The position numbers and the translations under genes are program-made. This document shows positions 37,239 to 49,090 of a stretch of 64,000 nt of DNA, piece after piece. This DNA comes from Pseudomonas fluorescens (GTDB lineage Bacteria > Pseudomonadota > Gammaproteobacteria > Pseudomonadales > Pseudomonadaceae). The stretch lies in NCBI RefSeq assembly GCF_001648775.1, contig NZ_LVEJ01000005.1, positions 78,793 to 142,792 of the forward strand, in the 5' to 3' direction. Within the stretch, counting starts at the first letter, position 1; each line of letters opens with the position of its first letter. The notes under the pieces are model-generated. The model searched no databases and was not told the origin of the DNA. It saw only the letters and a program-made list of their open reading frames with translations.

Positions 37239-37916
37239 ATGCAAATTCGTTCACGGCTGATGAGCGGGCAATGGTTCAGTCATCTGCCGGTGTCCTTTCA
37301 GGATAGCTTGCTGGCGGCGGCCCGAGAGCGGCGGCTGACGGCGGGGCAACGGTTGTTCCAGCGCGGTGATGCACCTTGCGGTTTGTACGCGGTGCTTGAT
37401 GGCGCGGTGCGCATCGGTGCGGTGAGTGAGCAGGGTAAGGAGGCGTTGTTGAGTCTGGTCGAAGCGCCGCACTGGTTCGGTGAAATCTGCTTGTTCGATG
37501 GCCAGCCGCGTACCCATGACGCGTACGCAGTCGGGCCGTGCACCTTGGTGAATATTCCGCAGGCGACGTTGCTGAAACTGCTCGATGAGCAGCCGGTGTA
37601 TTGGCGGCATCTGGCGCTGCTGATGAGCCATAAACTGCGCCTGACGTTTATCAACCTCGAACAACTGAGCCTGCTGCCGGCCCCGGCACGCCTGGCCCAT
37701 CGCTTGCTGATGATCGCCGAAGGCTACGGCGAACTCGACGCGCCACGCCGGGTGCTGCAACTGCCGCAAGAGCAGTTGGCGTCGATGCTGTCACTGTCGC
37801 GGCAGACCACCAACCAGATTCTCAAGGATTTGCAGGGGCAGGGGATTATCGGACTCGGGTATGGCGAGATCGAAATCCTTGATGCCGTGCGATTGCGCGC
37901 TCTCGCCACGATCTGA
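37239..37916 (+). CDS. Crp/Fnr-family transcriptional regulator
   Basis: 225 residues from ATG 37239 with CAGGAG seven bases upstream. The cyclic-nucleotide-binding fold (about 15-135) has the beta-roll signature LFQRGDAPCGLYAVLDGAVRIG and FGEICLFDGQPRTHDAYA. The C-terminal Crp-type winged helix includes the recognition helix LSLSRQTTNQILKDLQGQG. No cysteine cluster for an Fe-S centre is visible, so it is not a true Fnr. Ligand and targets unknown. Confidence 0.85.
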   Translation: MQIRSRLMSGQWFSHLPVSFQDSLLAAARERRLTAGQRLFQRGDAPCGLYAVLDGAVRIGAVSEQGKEALLSLVEAPHWFGEICLFDGQPRTHDAYAVGPCTLVNIPQATLLKLLDEQPVYWRHLALLMSHKLRLTFINLEQLSLLPAPARLAHRLLMIAEGYGELDAPRRVLQLPQEQLASMLSLSRQTTNQILKDLQGQGIIGLGYGEIEILDAVRLRALATI

Positions 37917-37934
37917 CAATTCACCCAAGCCCCT

Positions 37935-38023
37935 GTGGGAGCGAGCTTGCTCGCGAATGCGATTTAACATTCAACATGATTGCTGACTGACACACCGCCT
38001 TCGCGAGCAAGCTCGCTCCCACA
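37935..38023. repeat. REPIN (paired inverted REP)
   Basis: TGTGGGAGCGAGCTTGCTCG start, inverted copy ending CTCGCTCCCACA. Between convergent genes. Confidence 0.9.
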
Positions 38024-38038
38024 TGGGGCAGTATTGAT

Positions 38039-38449
38039 TTAGGAACCGCGATAGGTCGAGAAGCCGTACGGGCTGAGCAGCAGCGGGATGTGGTAGTGCT
38101 GATCGGTTTGCTTCACTTCGAAGATCACCGGAATCTCCGGGAAGAACGTGTCGTGTTTGACCTTCTTGAAGTATTCGCCGGTTTTGAACACCACGCGATA
38201 TTCACCTGCTTCAAAAGGCTGTTTGGCCGGGAACAGTTCGGCAATCCGCCCTTGTTCATTGGTGGTGCCCTGAGCCAGCGGCTGCCAGTTTTCGCCGACG
38301 TGTTTCTCCAGCGTCACGTCGATGCCCGGCGAAGGCAGGCCGTTTTCCAGATTGAGCACGTGCACGCTCAACGGGTTGCCCGCGGCCATGGCCAAACTTG
38401 AAAAAGCGCTCAGGCCGAGCGCGGCAAGGGTCATGCGCATAGTCGTCAT
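38039..38449 (-). CDS. Periplasmic 5-hydroxyisourate hydrolase-like (transthyretin-like) protein
   Basis: 136 residues. Signal peptide ends at SLAMA-AGN (about residue 22). The mature part matches the HIU hydrolase family: LSVHVLNLENGLPSPGIDV at the start, TNEQGRI, HYHIPLLLSPYGFSTYRGS at the end, the last four being the hallmark YRGS. Family members hydrolyse 5-hydroxyisourate in purine breakdown. Here the protein is exported and sits 12 bases after a GlcG/HbpS-like gene, divergent from a two-component system, as E. coli hiuH lies beside hprRS. Confidence 0.82.
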   Translation of the reverse strand: MTTMRMTLAALGLSAFSSLAMAAGNPLSVHVLNLENGLPSPGIDVTLEKHVGENWQPLAQGTTNEQGRIAELFPAKQPFEAGEYRVVFKTGEYFKKVKHDTFFPEIPVIFEVKQTDQHYHIPLLLSPYGFSTYRGS

Positions 38450-38461
38450 GAATGAAACTCC

Positions 38462-38947
38462 TTATTGGGAACGGGTAGTGGCCAGACCGGTTTTTTCGGC
38501 TGCCTTGATCGCACAGTTTTCGTCTTGCTCACCGCCGCCGGAACCGGCCACGCCCATGGCGCCGACCAGTTCAGTGCCAAGGAACAGTGGAATACCGCCA
38601 CCAAGCAGCAGCAATTCGTCGAGGGTATTGAGGTTGGCGGTTTCCGGGTTGTTGCGAGCGCGCTCGGCAAACGAACGGGTGGCGGTTTTGGTCGACAGCG
38701 CGGTGTACGCCTTGCGTTGGCTGGCGGCGGTGTTGTGCGGGCCGATGCCATCGCCGCGCAGGGTCACCAGCAGATTGCCGCCACGGTCGAGCACCGACAC
38801 CGTGCCGGTGCAATTGGCCAATGCGGTGTCGGCGAGCAGCCTTGCAGTTTTCAGGTCGAGATCAGCGTGACGCGGCAACTCAGGACTGGCCACAGCGATG
38901 CCACTGAGGCCGATCATCAGGCTTGCAACGAAGTATTTGACGGTCAT
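38462..38947 (-). CDS. GlcG/HbpS-family (DUF336) periplasmic heme-binding-type protein
   Basis: 161 residues from ATG 38947 with GGAG seven bases upstream; the TTG at 38953 is less likely. Signal peptide ends at GIAVA-SPE (about residue 21). The core SVLDRGGNLLVTLRGDGIGPHNTAASQRKAYTA and GGGIPLFLGTELVGAMGVAGSGGGEQDE fit the HbpS/GlcG fold. Streptomyces HbpS binds heme and senses redox stress together with a two-component system. It is first in an operon with the hiuH-like gene. Confidence 0.78.
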   Translation of the reverse strand: MTVKYFVASLMIGLSGIAVASPELPRHADLDLKTARLLADTALANCTGTVSVLDRGGNLLVTLRGDGIGPHNTAASQRKAYTALSTKTATRSFAERARNNPETANLNTLDELLLLGGGIPLFLGTELVGAMGVAGSGGGEQDENCAIKAAEKTGLATTRSQ

Positions 38948-39013
38948 GGACAAGCTCCAAAAGCGAAGGTCGCCACCTTAATCGCCGAGCTTCGTCAGAA
39001 CCTCGTCAGTCTG

Positions 39014-39029
39014 ATTACAAGTTTGTAAT
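39014..39029. promoter_or_regulatory. Perfect palindrome ATTACAA-GT-TTGTAAT, candidate response-regulator box
   Basis: Lies between the divergent GlcG-like and response-regulator genes. The core ACAA-N2-TTGT matches the known CusR/HprR/CopR-type box. No other copy was noticed in the window. Confidence 0.6.
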
Positions 39030-39082
39030 GGGCAACGCCGCCGAAGGCGCCTAGCCTGTGTGCCTGTCAATCGAGGTGTGCC

Positions 39083-39763
39083 ATGCGTTTGCTGGTCGTA
39101 GAAGATGAAGCCAAAACCGCGAATTTCCTCGCCAAAGGCCTGGGCGAGTCGGGTTTTGCCGTGGACGTGGCGCTCAATGGCCTCGATGGTCGCTACTTTA
39201 TCGAGCAGCAGGCATATGACCTGATCATCCTCGACGTGATGCTCCCCGGCCTCAACGGCTGGCAATTGCTGCAACTGATCCGCCAGCGCGGCGCCACGCC
39301 AGTGCTGTTCCTCACCGCCAAGGACGCCATCGAAGACCGCGTGCGCGGTCTCGAACTGGGCGCCGACGACTATCTGCTGAAACCCTTTGCTTTCGCCGAA
39401 CTGCTCGCGCGGGTGCGCACGTTGCTGCGGCGCGGGCCGATGCGCGAAGCCGAGTCGTACACCATCGCCGATCTGGAAATCGACGTGCTGCGTCGCCGCG
39501 TCAGTCGCGGCGGCCAGCGCATTGCCCTGACCAACAAAGAGTTCGCCCTGCTGCAATTGCTCGCCAGCCGTCAGGGCGAAGTGCTGTCGCGCACCTTGAT
39601 TGCCTCGCAGGTGTGGAACCTGAATTTCGACAGCGACACCAACATGGTCGAAGTCGCGGTGCGCCGTCTGCGCGCGAAAGTCGATGATCCCTACATGCCG
39701 AAACTGATCCACACCGTGCGCGGTGTCGGTTATCAACTGGAAGCGCCTGACGATGCGCTCTAG
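39083..39763 (+). CDS. OmpR-family response regulator (HprR/CopR/IrlR type)
   Basis: 226 residues. Receiver domain with acidic pocket (VVEDEAK), phospho-acceptor Asp in [10 protein letters not shown], Thr in LFLTAKD, Lys in LLKPFAF. OmpR-type winged-helix DNA-binding domain with [26 protein letters not shown] and the ending VRGVGYQLE. This is the heavy-metal/redox-stress subgroup. It overlaps the kinase gene by 11 bases. Likely binds the palindrome at 39014 and controls both its own operon and the divergent periplasmic genes. Confidence 0.88.
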   Translation: MRLLVVEDEAKTANFLAKGLGESGFAVDVALNGLDGRYFIEQQAYDLIILDVMLPGLNGWQLLQLIRQRGATPVLFLTAKDAIEDRVRGLELGADDYLLKPFAFAELLARVRTLLRRGPMREAESYTIADLEIDVLRRRVSRGGQRIALTNKEFALLQLLASRQGEVLSRTLIASQVWNLNFDSDTNMVEVAVRRLRAKVDDPYMPKLIHTVRGVGYQLEAPDDAL

Positions 39764-41138
39764 GTCGATCGCCTGGCGCCTGGCGCTGGCGTTCGCATTG
39801 GTCTGCGCTTTGGTGTTGAGTGCGATTGGTGTGTTTCTCTATCGGTCGCTGGCCGCAGAAATCGCCTACCGCGACGACCTCGCGTTGCTCGGTCGACTGG
39901 AGCAGGTGCGCGCCTTGCTCGCCGACAGCGACAGCCTCGATGCCTTGCAGGCACGGCCACGGCTGTATCAAAACATGCTCGGCAATCTCGACAGTCTGTT
40001 GCTGGTGCGGCGTGCAGACGGTTCCAGCGTGATCGCCATCAACCCGCGTCAGCGCGATCTGCCAACCCTCAATGCGATCCCCCGCGAGCAAACGCCGCAG
40101 CGCCGCGACGTGCTGACGTGGCAAGCGCCGGACGGTGCCGAACTGGCGCTGTTATCCGGTGAAGCCCAAGGGCCAAACGGTGAACCGCTGACGATCATCG
40201 CCGGCAAGGTGCTGAGCGAGCGCGAATCGATGCTCGGCAGTTATCGCATGCGCTTGTACTTGTCCGTTGGGATCGGTGCGTTACTCGCTTTTGCCTTGGG
40301 TCTACTGCTACTGCGAAGGGGCCTGCAACCGCTACGTCAGTTGAGCGAAGCGGTACGCGGCATCGATCTGCGCAGCCTCGATCAACGCCTGTCCGCCGAT
40401 GGCACGCCCGCCGAATTGCTGGAACCGGTGCAGGCGCTCAACGGCATGCTGGCGCGGCTGGACGACAGCGTGCAGCGCCTCTCACAGTTCTCCGCCGACC
40501 TCGCCCACGAGATTCGTACGCCGCTGCACACCTTGTTGGCGAGCAACGGTCAGGCGCTGAATCATCCGCGCAGCACCGAGGAGTATCAGGAAGTGCTGGC
40601 GTCGAACATGGAAGAATTCGAACGGCTCAAGCGCATGGCGGAAAACCTGATGTTCCTTGCCCGCGCAGAGCAGGCGGAACGTGCGCTCAATCTGCAAACG
40701 CTGGATTTGCACAGCGTTGGCGGTGAACTGTGTGATTACTTTGAAGCCTTGGCCGATGACCGCGATCTGCGGCTGGACAATCAACTGCAGGGTGAACTGC
40801 GCGCTGATCAGCAACTGTTGCAACGGGCGCTCGGCAATCTGTTGGCGAATGCCGTGCGTCATGCCGACTCCGGAACTGTGATCAGTCTGCGTCGCCGCGA
40901 TGAGTCGGGTTGGTGCTGGTTGCAGGTGCATAACCACGGGCAGGCGATTGCGCCGGAGCATCTGGGCAAACTGTTTGACCGTTTCTACCGCGTTGATCCG
41001 TCGCGGGCAGAACCGGGGGATTCGGGTGGGTTGGGGCTGGCGATTGTGCAGTCGATCATGCAGTTGCATGGCGGGCGGGTGCGGGTGAGCAGTAATGCTG
41101 ACGGCACCGTTTTTGAGCTGGGTTTTTTAGTGAATTGA
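39753..41138 (+). CDS. Heavy-metal-type sensor histidine kinase (HprS/CopS-like)
   Basis: 461 residues from ATG 39753. Two membrane helices (about 8-30 and 160-185) flank a periplasmic sensor of about 130 residues; a HAMP segment follows. Phosphorylation site H in [15 protein letters not shown]-box [12 protein letters not shown] and G-box [12 protein letters not shown] are intact. The periplasmic domain shows no obvious metal-binding Cys/His cluster. The hiuH-like neighbour suggests an oxidant-sensing rather than a copper-sensing pair; this is inference. Confidence 0.88.
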   Translation: MRSRSIAWRLALAFALVCALVLSAIGVFLYRSLAAEIAYRDDLALLGRLEQVRALLADSDSLDALQARPRLYQNMLGNLDSLLLVRRADGSSVIAINPRQRDLPTLNAIPREQTPQRRDVLTWQAPDGAELALLSGEAQGPNGEPLTIIAGKVLSERESMLGSYRMRLYLSVGIGALLAFALGLLLLRRGLQPLRQLSEAVRGIDLRSLDQRLSADGTPAELLEPVQALNGMLARLDDSVQRLSQFSADLAHEIRTPLHTLLASNGQALNHPRSTEEYQEVLASNMEEFERLKRMAENLMFLARAEQAERALNLQTLDLHSVGGELCDYFEALADDRDLRLDNQLQGELRADQQLLQRALGNLLANAVRHADSGTVISLRRRDESGWCWLQVHNHGQAIAPEHLGKLFDRFYRVDPSRAEPGDSGGLGLAIVQSIMQLHGGRVRVSSNADGTVFELGFLVN

Positions 41139-41144
41139 AGGGCC

Positions 41145-41216
41145 CCTTCGCGAGCAGGCTCGCTCCCACATTTGGAATGCGTTTCCCCTGTGGGAGCGAG
41201 CCTGCTCGCGAAGGCG
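41145..41216. repeat. Inverted REP pair
   Basis: CCTTCGCGAGCAGGCTCGCTCCCACA and its inverted copy TGTGGGAGCGAGCCTGCTCG...AAGG around an 18-base centre, after the kinase gene. Confidence 0.88.
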
Positions 41217-41246
41217 CCGGATCTGACGATCCAGCGTTGGGATCAG

Positions 41247-42251
41247 TCAGCGCAACCCATCACGAAACTGCCCCGGCGTCAGCCCCGTCCAGCGCTTGAA
41301 AGCGCGGCTGAAACTGCTGGTATCGGCAAACCCGAGCAAATAACTCACCTCACTCAACGAACACTGCGGATCGCGCAGGTGCAGCAGCGCCAGGTTCTCG
41401 CGGCTCTCATTGAGCAATGTGTCGAAGCGACACCCTTCATCTGCCAGATGCCTCTGCAAACTGCGCAAACTCAGGTGCAACGCCTGGGCAATGCGTTCGG
41501 CACTTGGCTCACCTTCCGGTAGTTGCTCTTCAATGGCATCGCGCACCTTGCGCTCCCAGGTCAGTGGTTTGAGCTGAGCCATCGTGCGTTTGAGCACGGC
41601 TTCGTTGTGCTCGGCGAGTTCCGGGTTGGCGTCGTCGAGGTGGCTGTCGAAGTCGGCGAGGGCGAATTCCAGGCGATCCTCGGCACAGCCGAAATGCACC
41701 GGGGCGCGGAAGACTTTGTGCCATTGGTGCGCATCGGTTGGTTCCGGGCGGCGCAGATACACGGCGAGTGGCGCGTAATCACGGCCGAGGCGATTGCGGC
41801 AGGTGCGCACGTATATTGCCGCGAACGCATCGATGGCTTCGAAGGCCGGCGCCGGATTGCCTGACGGTATTTTCAGACGAAATTGATAGCGGTCATCGCC
41901 GCGACTCAGCTCCAGCTCCAGCGCATCGCTGACCACCGGGTGATAACGCACGATGCGTTCGAACACCTCACGCAAGCTACCGCTGGCGACCAGCGCGTAA
42001 CCGAGGGCATGGAAGGTGGTCGGGCTGACGAAGCGTGACACGCGCAAACCAATCGCCGGGTCGCCACTGACCTGCACGGCGATTTCCCACAGGCGCGTGG
42101 TGCCGGACAGCGGATAACGCGCGTTGGGGTCGTCCATCAATTGCGGGTCGAGCCCGGCCTGCTGGCACAGGGCAATGCTGTCCAGCCCCAGCGCATCGAG
42201 TTGCTTGCGCAAGGCACGGGTCCAGCTGGCGAGAGAGGTCGGTTCCTTCAT
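41247..42251 (-). CDS. AraC-family transcriptional regulator
   Basis: 334 residues. The N-terminal arabinose-binding-type domain of the OruR/ArgR class (about 10-200) includes PTTFHALGYALVASGSLREVFERI. The C-terminal AraC double helix-turn-helix ends with LSEVSYLLGFADTSSFSRAFKRWTGLTPGQFR, the family signature. It is divergent from the desaturase at 42352 and probably controls it. The ligand may be a fatty acid or related hydrophobic compound. Confidence 0.85.
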   Translation of the reverse strand: MKEPTSLASWTRALRKQLDALGLDSIALCQQAGLDPQLMDDPNARYPLSGTTRLWEIAVQVSGDPAIGLRVSRFVSPTTFHALGYALVASGSLREVFERIVRYHPVVSDALELELSRGDDRYQFRLKIPSGNPAPAFEAIDAFAAIYVRTCRNRLGRDYAPLAVYLRRPEPTDAHQWHKVFRAPVHFGCAEDRLEFALADFDSHLDDANPELAEHNEAVLKRTMAQLKPLTWERKVRDAIEEQLPEGEPSAERIAQALHLSLRSLQRHLADEGCRFDTLLNESRENLALLHLRDPQCSLSEVSYLLGFADTSSFSRAFKRWTGLTPGQFRDGLR

Positions 42252-42351
42252 GCTGATTGGCGCTTCCGGTCAACAGGTTGGCGTTCTCGGCTACCGCGAT
42301 TCAAGGCCTGACGAGGCACGATGCGAACATCCATAAACAGAGGATGGAAGC

Positions 42352-43422
42352 ATGGACGGTACTTCTGCAAGTCCCCAGCGACACAATGCTGCCCAGCGAT
42401 CAGCGCATATTCGCGAAGTGGTGCTGGCCAAAGGCGTTGAGTTGCGCGAACGCTACCCGATTCTCAAGCATCAGGATGCATTGGGCGCGGGGATACTGGC
42501 CTTTGCCCTGATCGGGATGATCGGTTCGGCGGCGCTGTACATCAGCGGCCACATGGCGTGGTGGGTGTGCCTGCTACTCAACGCGTTTTTCGCGTCGCTG
42601 ACCCATGAGCTGGAACACGACCTGATCCACAGCATGTATTTCCGCAAGCAGCGCGTGCCGCACAACCTGATGATGGGCCTGGTGTGGCTGGCGCGGCCGA
42701 GCACGATCAATCCGTGGATTCGTCGCCATCTGCACCTCAATCATCACAAGGTCTCCGGCACTGAAACCGACATGGAAGAACGCGCGATCACCAACGGCGA
42801 ACCGTGGGGTTTTGTGCGCTTGCTGATGGTCGGCGACAACGTCATGTCGGCGTTCATCCGCATGCTGCGGGCCAAGACCTGGGCGCACAAGTTCAGCATC
42901 ATCAAGCGCACGCTGAAGGTGTATGCGCCGCTGGCGCTGGTGCATTGGGGCGCGTGGTATGTGTTTCTCGGTTTTCATGCAGCCAATGGCATCGCCTATC
43001 TGCTGGGCGCGCCGATCGAATGGTCAGCGACCACGCTGTCGGTGATGCAGGTGATCGATATCGCTGCCGTGGTGATCATCGGCCCGAATGTGTTGCGCAC
43101 GTTTTGCCTGCACTTCATTAGCTCGAACATGCATTACTACGGGGATGTTGAACTGGGTAATGTGTTGCAGCAGTGCCAGGTGTTGAACCCTTGGTGGTTG
43201 TGGCCGTTGCAGGCGTTCTGTTTCAACTTTGGCAGCAGCCACGGCATTCATCATTTTGTCGTGAAGGAGCCGTTTTACATTCGCCAGATGACCGTGCCGG
43301 TGGCGCATAAGGTGATGCGTGAGATGGGCGTGCGGTTTAATGATTTCGGGACGTTTGGGCGGGCTAACCGGTTTGTTCGTCGGGATGAAGTCGCGGTGTC
43401 TGGTGAGGTGGTGGAGGCCTGA
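42352..43422 (+). CDS. Fatty acid desaturase / alkane-hydroxylase-like membrane di-iron protein
   Basis: 356 residues, four or more membrane helices, histidine boxes HELEHDLIH, HLHLNHH and SSHGIHHFV plus an extra SSNMHYYGD. These fit the membrane fatty-acid desaturase superfamily. The spacing differs from the DesA-like protein at 28777, so it is not a close paralogue. Substrate unknown; regulation by the divergent AraC protein is likely. ATG 42352 follows GAGGATGG. Confidence 0.78.
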   Translation: MDGTSASPQRHNAAQRSAHIREVVLAKGVELRERYPILKHQDALGAGILAFALIGMIGSAALYISGHMAWWVCLLLNAFFASLTHELEHDLIHSMYFRKQRVPHNLMMGLVWLARPSTINPWIRRHLHLNHHKVSGTETDMEERAITNGEPWGFVRLLMVGDNVMSAFIRMLRAKTWAHKFSIIKRTLKVYAPLALVHWGAWYVFLGFHAANGIAYLLGAPIEWSATTLSVMQVIDIAAVVIIGPNVLRTFCLHFISSNMHYYGDVELGNVLQQCQVLNPWWLWPLQAFCFNFGSSHGIHHFVVKEPFYIRQMTVPVAHKVMREMGVRFNDFGTFGRANRFVRRDEVAVSGEVVEA

Positions 43423-43429
43423 CAAGCGG

Positions 43430-43600
43430 CCCTCACCCTAGCCCTCTCCCGGAGGGAGAGGGGACCGATTGGGGGATATTGAAGAGTTACGCCGACGTGA
43501 AAGTGCTTCGTTGAATCCATAATCGACTCGTTTTCACAGGTCGATATTTAACGGAAGACACCTCGGTCAGTCCCCTCTCCCTCCGGGAGAGGGTTAGGCG
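43430..43600. repeat. CCCTCACCC-type intergenic repeat, copy 1
   Basis: About 170 bases with inverted ends CCCTCACCCTAGCCCTCTCC and GGAGAGGGTTAGG and a conserved interior (ATATTGAAG, ACGCCGACGTGAAAG, AATCCATAATCGA, CAGGTCGAT, GACACCTCGGTC). Related copies lie at 51113 (inverted), 60903 and 63816. Confidence 0.85.
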
Positions 43601-43637
43601 GGCGGCGTTCCGATGAGGGGGCTTTTGATCTTCCCCT

Positions 43638-46074
<2,437 letters not shown>

Positions 46075-46078
<4 letters not shown>

Positions 46079-47673
46079 GCGTGTCTCCAGCGGGTCGCGC
46101 GAATTTCCAGGCGTTGGCCAATGAGGTTGAGCAGGGCGCCGGTGAGCCCGACGAAAAGCATGCCGGCCATGATCAGGTCCATGCGCAGCAACTGTTGTGC
46201 GCCGATCATCTGGCTGCCGATGCCGCCATTGGACGGCATGAAATATTCCGCACCGATGGTGCCGAGCCAGGCGTAGATCAGGCTCAGTCTGAGACCTGCG
46301 AAAATCCCCGGCGCGGCGCCCGGCAGCACCAGTCGACGCAGGCGCTGGCCGAGGCTCAGGCGCAGCACTTTTGCGGCTTCGTTGAGTTGCGGCGAAAGGT
46401 TGGCGACGCTGCGTTGTGTGGCGATAAACAGCGGAAAGAACGCGGCGAGGGCGACAAATACCCACTTGGCCAATTCGCCGAGACCGAACCACGCGGTAAG
46501 CAGCGGCACCCAGGCGAAAATGGCAATTTGGCGAAGGGCGGCGAGGGTCGGACCGAGCAGTCGTTCGCTGATGTTCGACAGACCCAGCAGCAGGCCCAGG
46601 GCAAATCCGAGGCTGCCGCCGAGCAACAGGCCACCGAGTGTGCGGCCAAGACTGAGGGCCATACCACTGATCAAAGTGCCGTCGAGCAGACCGTCCCATG
46701 CCGTGCTCAAAACGGCCAGCGGGCTGACCAGAATGTTGGCATCAACCCACTGCAGTTCGTTCGCCAATTGCCATAGCGCCAACAAGCCCAGCGGCAGCAG
46801 CCACGGTTGCAGACGCTGCCAGCCTTCATAACGCGGGCCACGACGAATTTCGGCGGTGGCCGGGTGCGGCCAGTGCACCAGTTTCTTGTCCAGCAGGCCG
46901 ATGCCACGATCCATCGCCACGCCAATCAAACCGATCACCACGATGCACACGAAAACGATGTCGAGCATGAACAGTTGCCGCGCCCAGACCATCAGGTAGC
47001 CGATGCCTTCGCTGGAAGCCAGCAGTTCGACGGCCAGCAACGAAGTCCATCCGGCGGCCAGCGCCAGTCGCACGCCAGCCATGAACGCGGGGAGGGCGGC
47101 GGGCAACACCAGGCGACGGATCAACAGGCGTGGCGGCAGACGTAAAACAGCGGCAGCTTCGCGCAGTTTCGGTTGGGCATCTCTTACGCCGACCAATGTG
47201 TGCAAGGTCACCGGCACCACAATCGCTTTGATCAGCACCACCAGTTTCAGCCCTTCGCCGATGCCGAAAAACACCATGAACAATGGAATCCACGCCAGCG
47301 TCGGCACCTGCGCCAACCCGGCGAAAGTCGGGAAGACCAGACGTTCCAGGCGCTGACTGAAACCCAGCGCGGCACCGAGCAGAGCCCCCGCCGAAATCCC
47401 GGCGAGCAGGCCCCAGAACAAACGTTGCAAACTGATCCACAAGTGGTTCCATAACTCGCCTTGCGACAACTCGACAGCGCTGTTCCACACCAGCGAGGGC
47501 GCAGGCAGGATCTGCTCGCTCATCCATTCGTTGCGGGCGGCCAGCCACCACAGGGCAAACAGGCCAAGCGGCAGCAGCCATGGCAACAGGCGCTGGTTCA
47601 GGCTTGGCCAGGTACGGCGGCTTTTCAGCGGCGGCGCGGGCAGTGGAAGACTGAGCAAGGATTGGCGGGCCAT
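46075..47673 (-). CDS. atsB: Double-domain ABC permease for sulfate esters (AtsB-like)
   Basis: 532 residues from ATG 47673 with GGAGGT upstream. Two homologous permease domains are fused: first EAA-type loop DAQPKLREAAAVLRLPPRLLIRRLVLPAALP, second NLSPQLNEAAKVLRLSLGQRLRRLVLPGAAP. Each half has about six membrane helices. Most SsuC/TauC permeases are single-domain and dimerise; AtsB of P. putida is known as a double protein, which supports the assignment. First gene of the operon running to the sulfatase. Confidence 0.85.
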
Positions 47674-47981
47674 GGGTGACCTCCGTTGTCGGGTTGGCTC
47701 AAGATCTTTAGCGGTATTAGCTAAAAACAAAAAGTTATAACAATGTCGATATAGATTCTTTTAGGAGATAAGCGAGGCCATTTAAGGCTTCCAGCCGACA
47801 CGCATCCAATGCATTCGAAGAATATTTTCGATGCTGTTAATGCATACGCCGCTGCAAGCCCCGCCGCTGCTCGCTTAGCGCAAAAAGCTATAAAAATGTG
47901 CATTTATAGTATTTAAGCGAAGGTGTGCATTCGGCCTACTTTCGGCTCCTCAATGCCCGTCGTGATCAAGGAGCTGCACCC
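47674..47981. promoter_or_regulatory. Divergent atsB / atsR control region
   Basis: 308 AT-rich bases. Minus-strand motif AAAATAT-N6-AATGCATTGGAT at 47804-47828 is nearly the same as one at 54062-54086. A perfect inverted repeat CTATAAA-N8-TTTATAG lies at 47888-47909, about 75 bases before atsR. No clear -35/-10 pair of consensus quality was found, which fits activator-controlled, sulfur-starvation expression. Confidence 0.55.
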
Positions 47982-48995
47982 ATGAACCTCCCCTTCAAAC
48001 GTGTTTTCAGTCTGTTTGCCGTTCCTGCTCTGGCGGGCCTGCTGGCGTTTACCGCGCATGCCGACGAACTCAAGGAAATCAGAATCGCCGTGCCGGACCT
48101 GAGCGCCGGCACTCAGCACAGTGGCGGTGGTGTAGTCGATGTCTTGCGCGATCAGCAGATCTTCGAGAAAGCCTTTGCCGAGCAAGGCATCAAGATTCAG
48201 TGGAGTTTCTTCAAAGGCGCCGGCCCGGTGATCAATGAGGCGTTTGCCAACGGCCAGGTTGATCTGGCGTATCTGGGTGATCTGGCGGCAATCATCGGCA
48301 AGTCCAATGGCCTGGATACGCGTTTGCTCAGCGCCAGTGCCCGTGGGGTGAAGCAGTATCTGGGCGTGGTGCCGGGGTCAGGGATCAAGACGCTCCAGGA
48401 TCTCAAAGGCAAGCGTGTGGCGATTTTCCGCGGTACCGCGACGCAGTTGTCATTTGATGCGGCGCTGGCCAGTCAGGGTTTGAGCGAGAAGGATCTGAAG
48501 GTCATCAACCTCGACTTTACCGGCGCAACTGCAGCGTTGGCGGCGAAGCAGATCGATGCATCGTGGGGCAGTTCCGGGTTGGCGGCGTTGCAGATCAAGG
48601 GCCTGGCCGAATTGCCGTTGAACACCAAGGATCTCGGTGGTGCCGGCAGTGTGCAGTCGGTGCTGGTAGGCACGGGCAAGTTTGTCGATGCGCACCCGGA
48701 GGCGGTGGCCAAACTGCTCAAGGCGCAGCAGCAGGCGGTGGAGTGGCTGACCCAGGACAGCAACAAGGCTGCCTATGTGCAATTGGTCTCGGGGCTGGCG
48801 AGCTATCCGCCGGTAATCCTCACCGAGGATCTCAAGGATCAGAAATTGAGCGAAGTGTTCCCTTCGGCGCTGGATCCGGTGTTCCTCGGCAGCTTGCAGG
48901 ACAAGGTTGATCTGGCGGCGCAGCAGAAGCTGATTCGCAAGCCGTTCAAGGTCAATGATTGGGTGGCGCCTGAGTTGGCAGCGGCCAAGCTCTGA
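47982..48995 (+). CDS. atsR: Sulfate-ester/sulfonate-binding periplasmic protein (AtsR-like)
   Basis: 337 residues from ATG 47982 with AAGGAG ten bases upstream. Signal peptide ends at FTAHA-DELKEIRIA (about residue 27). The fold is that of SsuA/TauA-type aliphatic sulfonate-binding proteins: GQVDLAYLGDLAAIIG, LKGKRVAIFRGTA and FTGATAALAAKQIDASWG. It is divergent from atsB-atsC-atsA and presumably supplies that transporter. The literature atsR of P. putida is also a binding protein, so the symbol is used with moderate confidence. Confidence 0.82.
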   Translation: MNLPFKRVFSLFAVPALAGLLAFTAHADELKEIRIAVPDLSAGTQHSGGGVVDVLRDQQIFEKAFAEQGIKIQWSFFKGAGPVINEAFANGQVDLAYLGDLAAIIGKSNGLDTRLLSASARGVKQYLGVVPGSGIKTLQDLKGKRVAIFRGTATQLSFDAALASQGLSEKDLKVINLDFTGATAALAAKQIDASWGSSGLAALQIKGLAELPLNTKDLGGAGSVQSVLVGTGKFVDAHPEAVAKLLKAQQQAVEWLTQDSNKAAYVQLVSGLASYPPVILTEDLKDQKLSEVFPSALDPVFLGSLQDKVDLAAQQKLIRKPFKVNDWVAPELAAAKL

Positions 48996-49018
48996 ATCTT
49001 TAGCGCCTGCTCTGGCCT

Positions 49019-49087
49019 CTTCGCGAGCAGGCTCGCTCCCACAGGGAAATGCATTCCAATTGTGGGAGCGAGCCTGCTCGCGAAAGG
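49019..49087. repeat. Inverted REP pair
   Basis: CTTCGCGAGCAGGCTCGCTCCCACA (read in halves) and inverted TGTGGGAGCGAGCCTGCTCG around a short centre, between convergent genes. Confidence 0.88.
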
Positions 49088-49090
49088 GCC

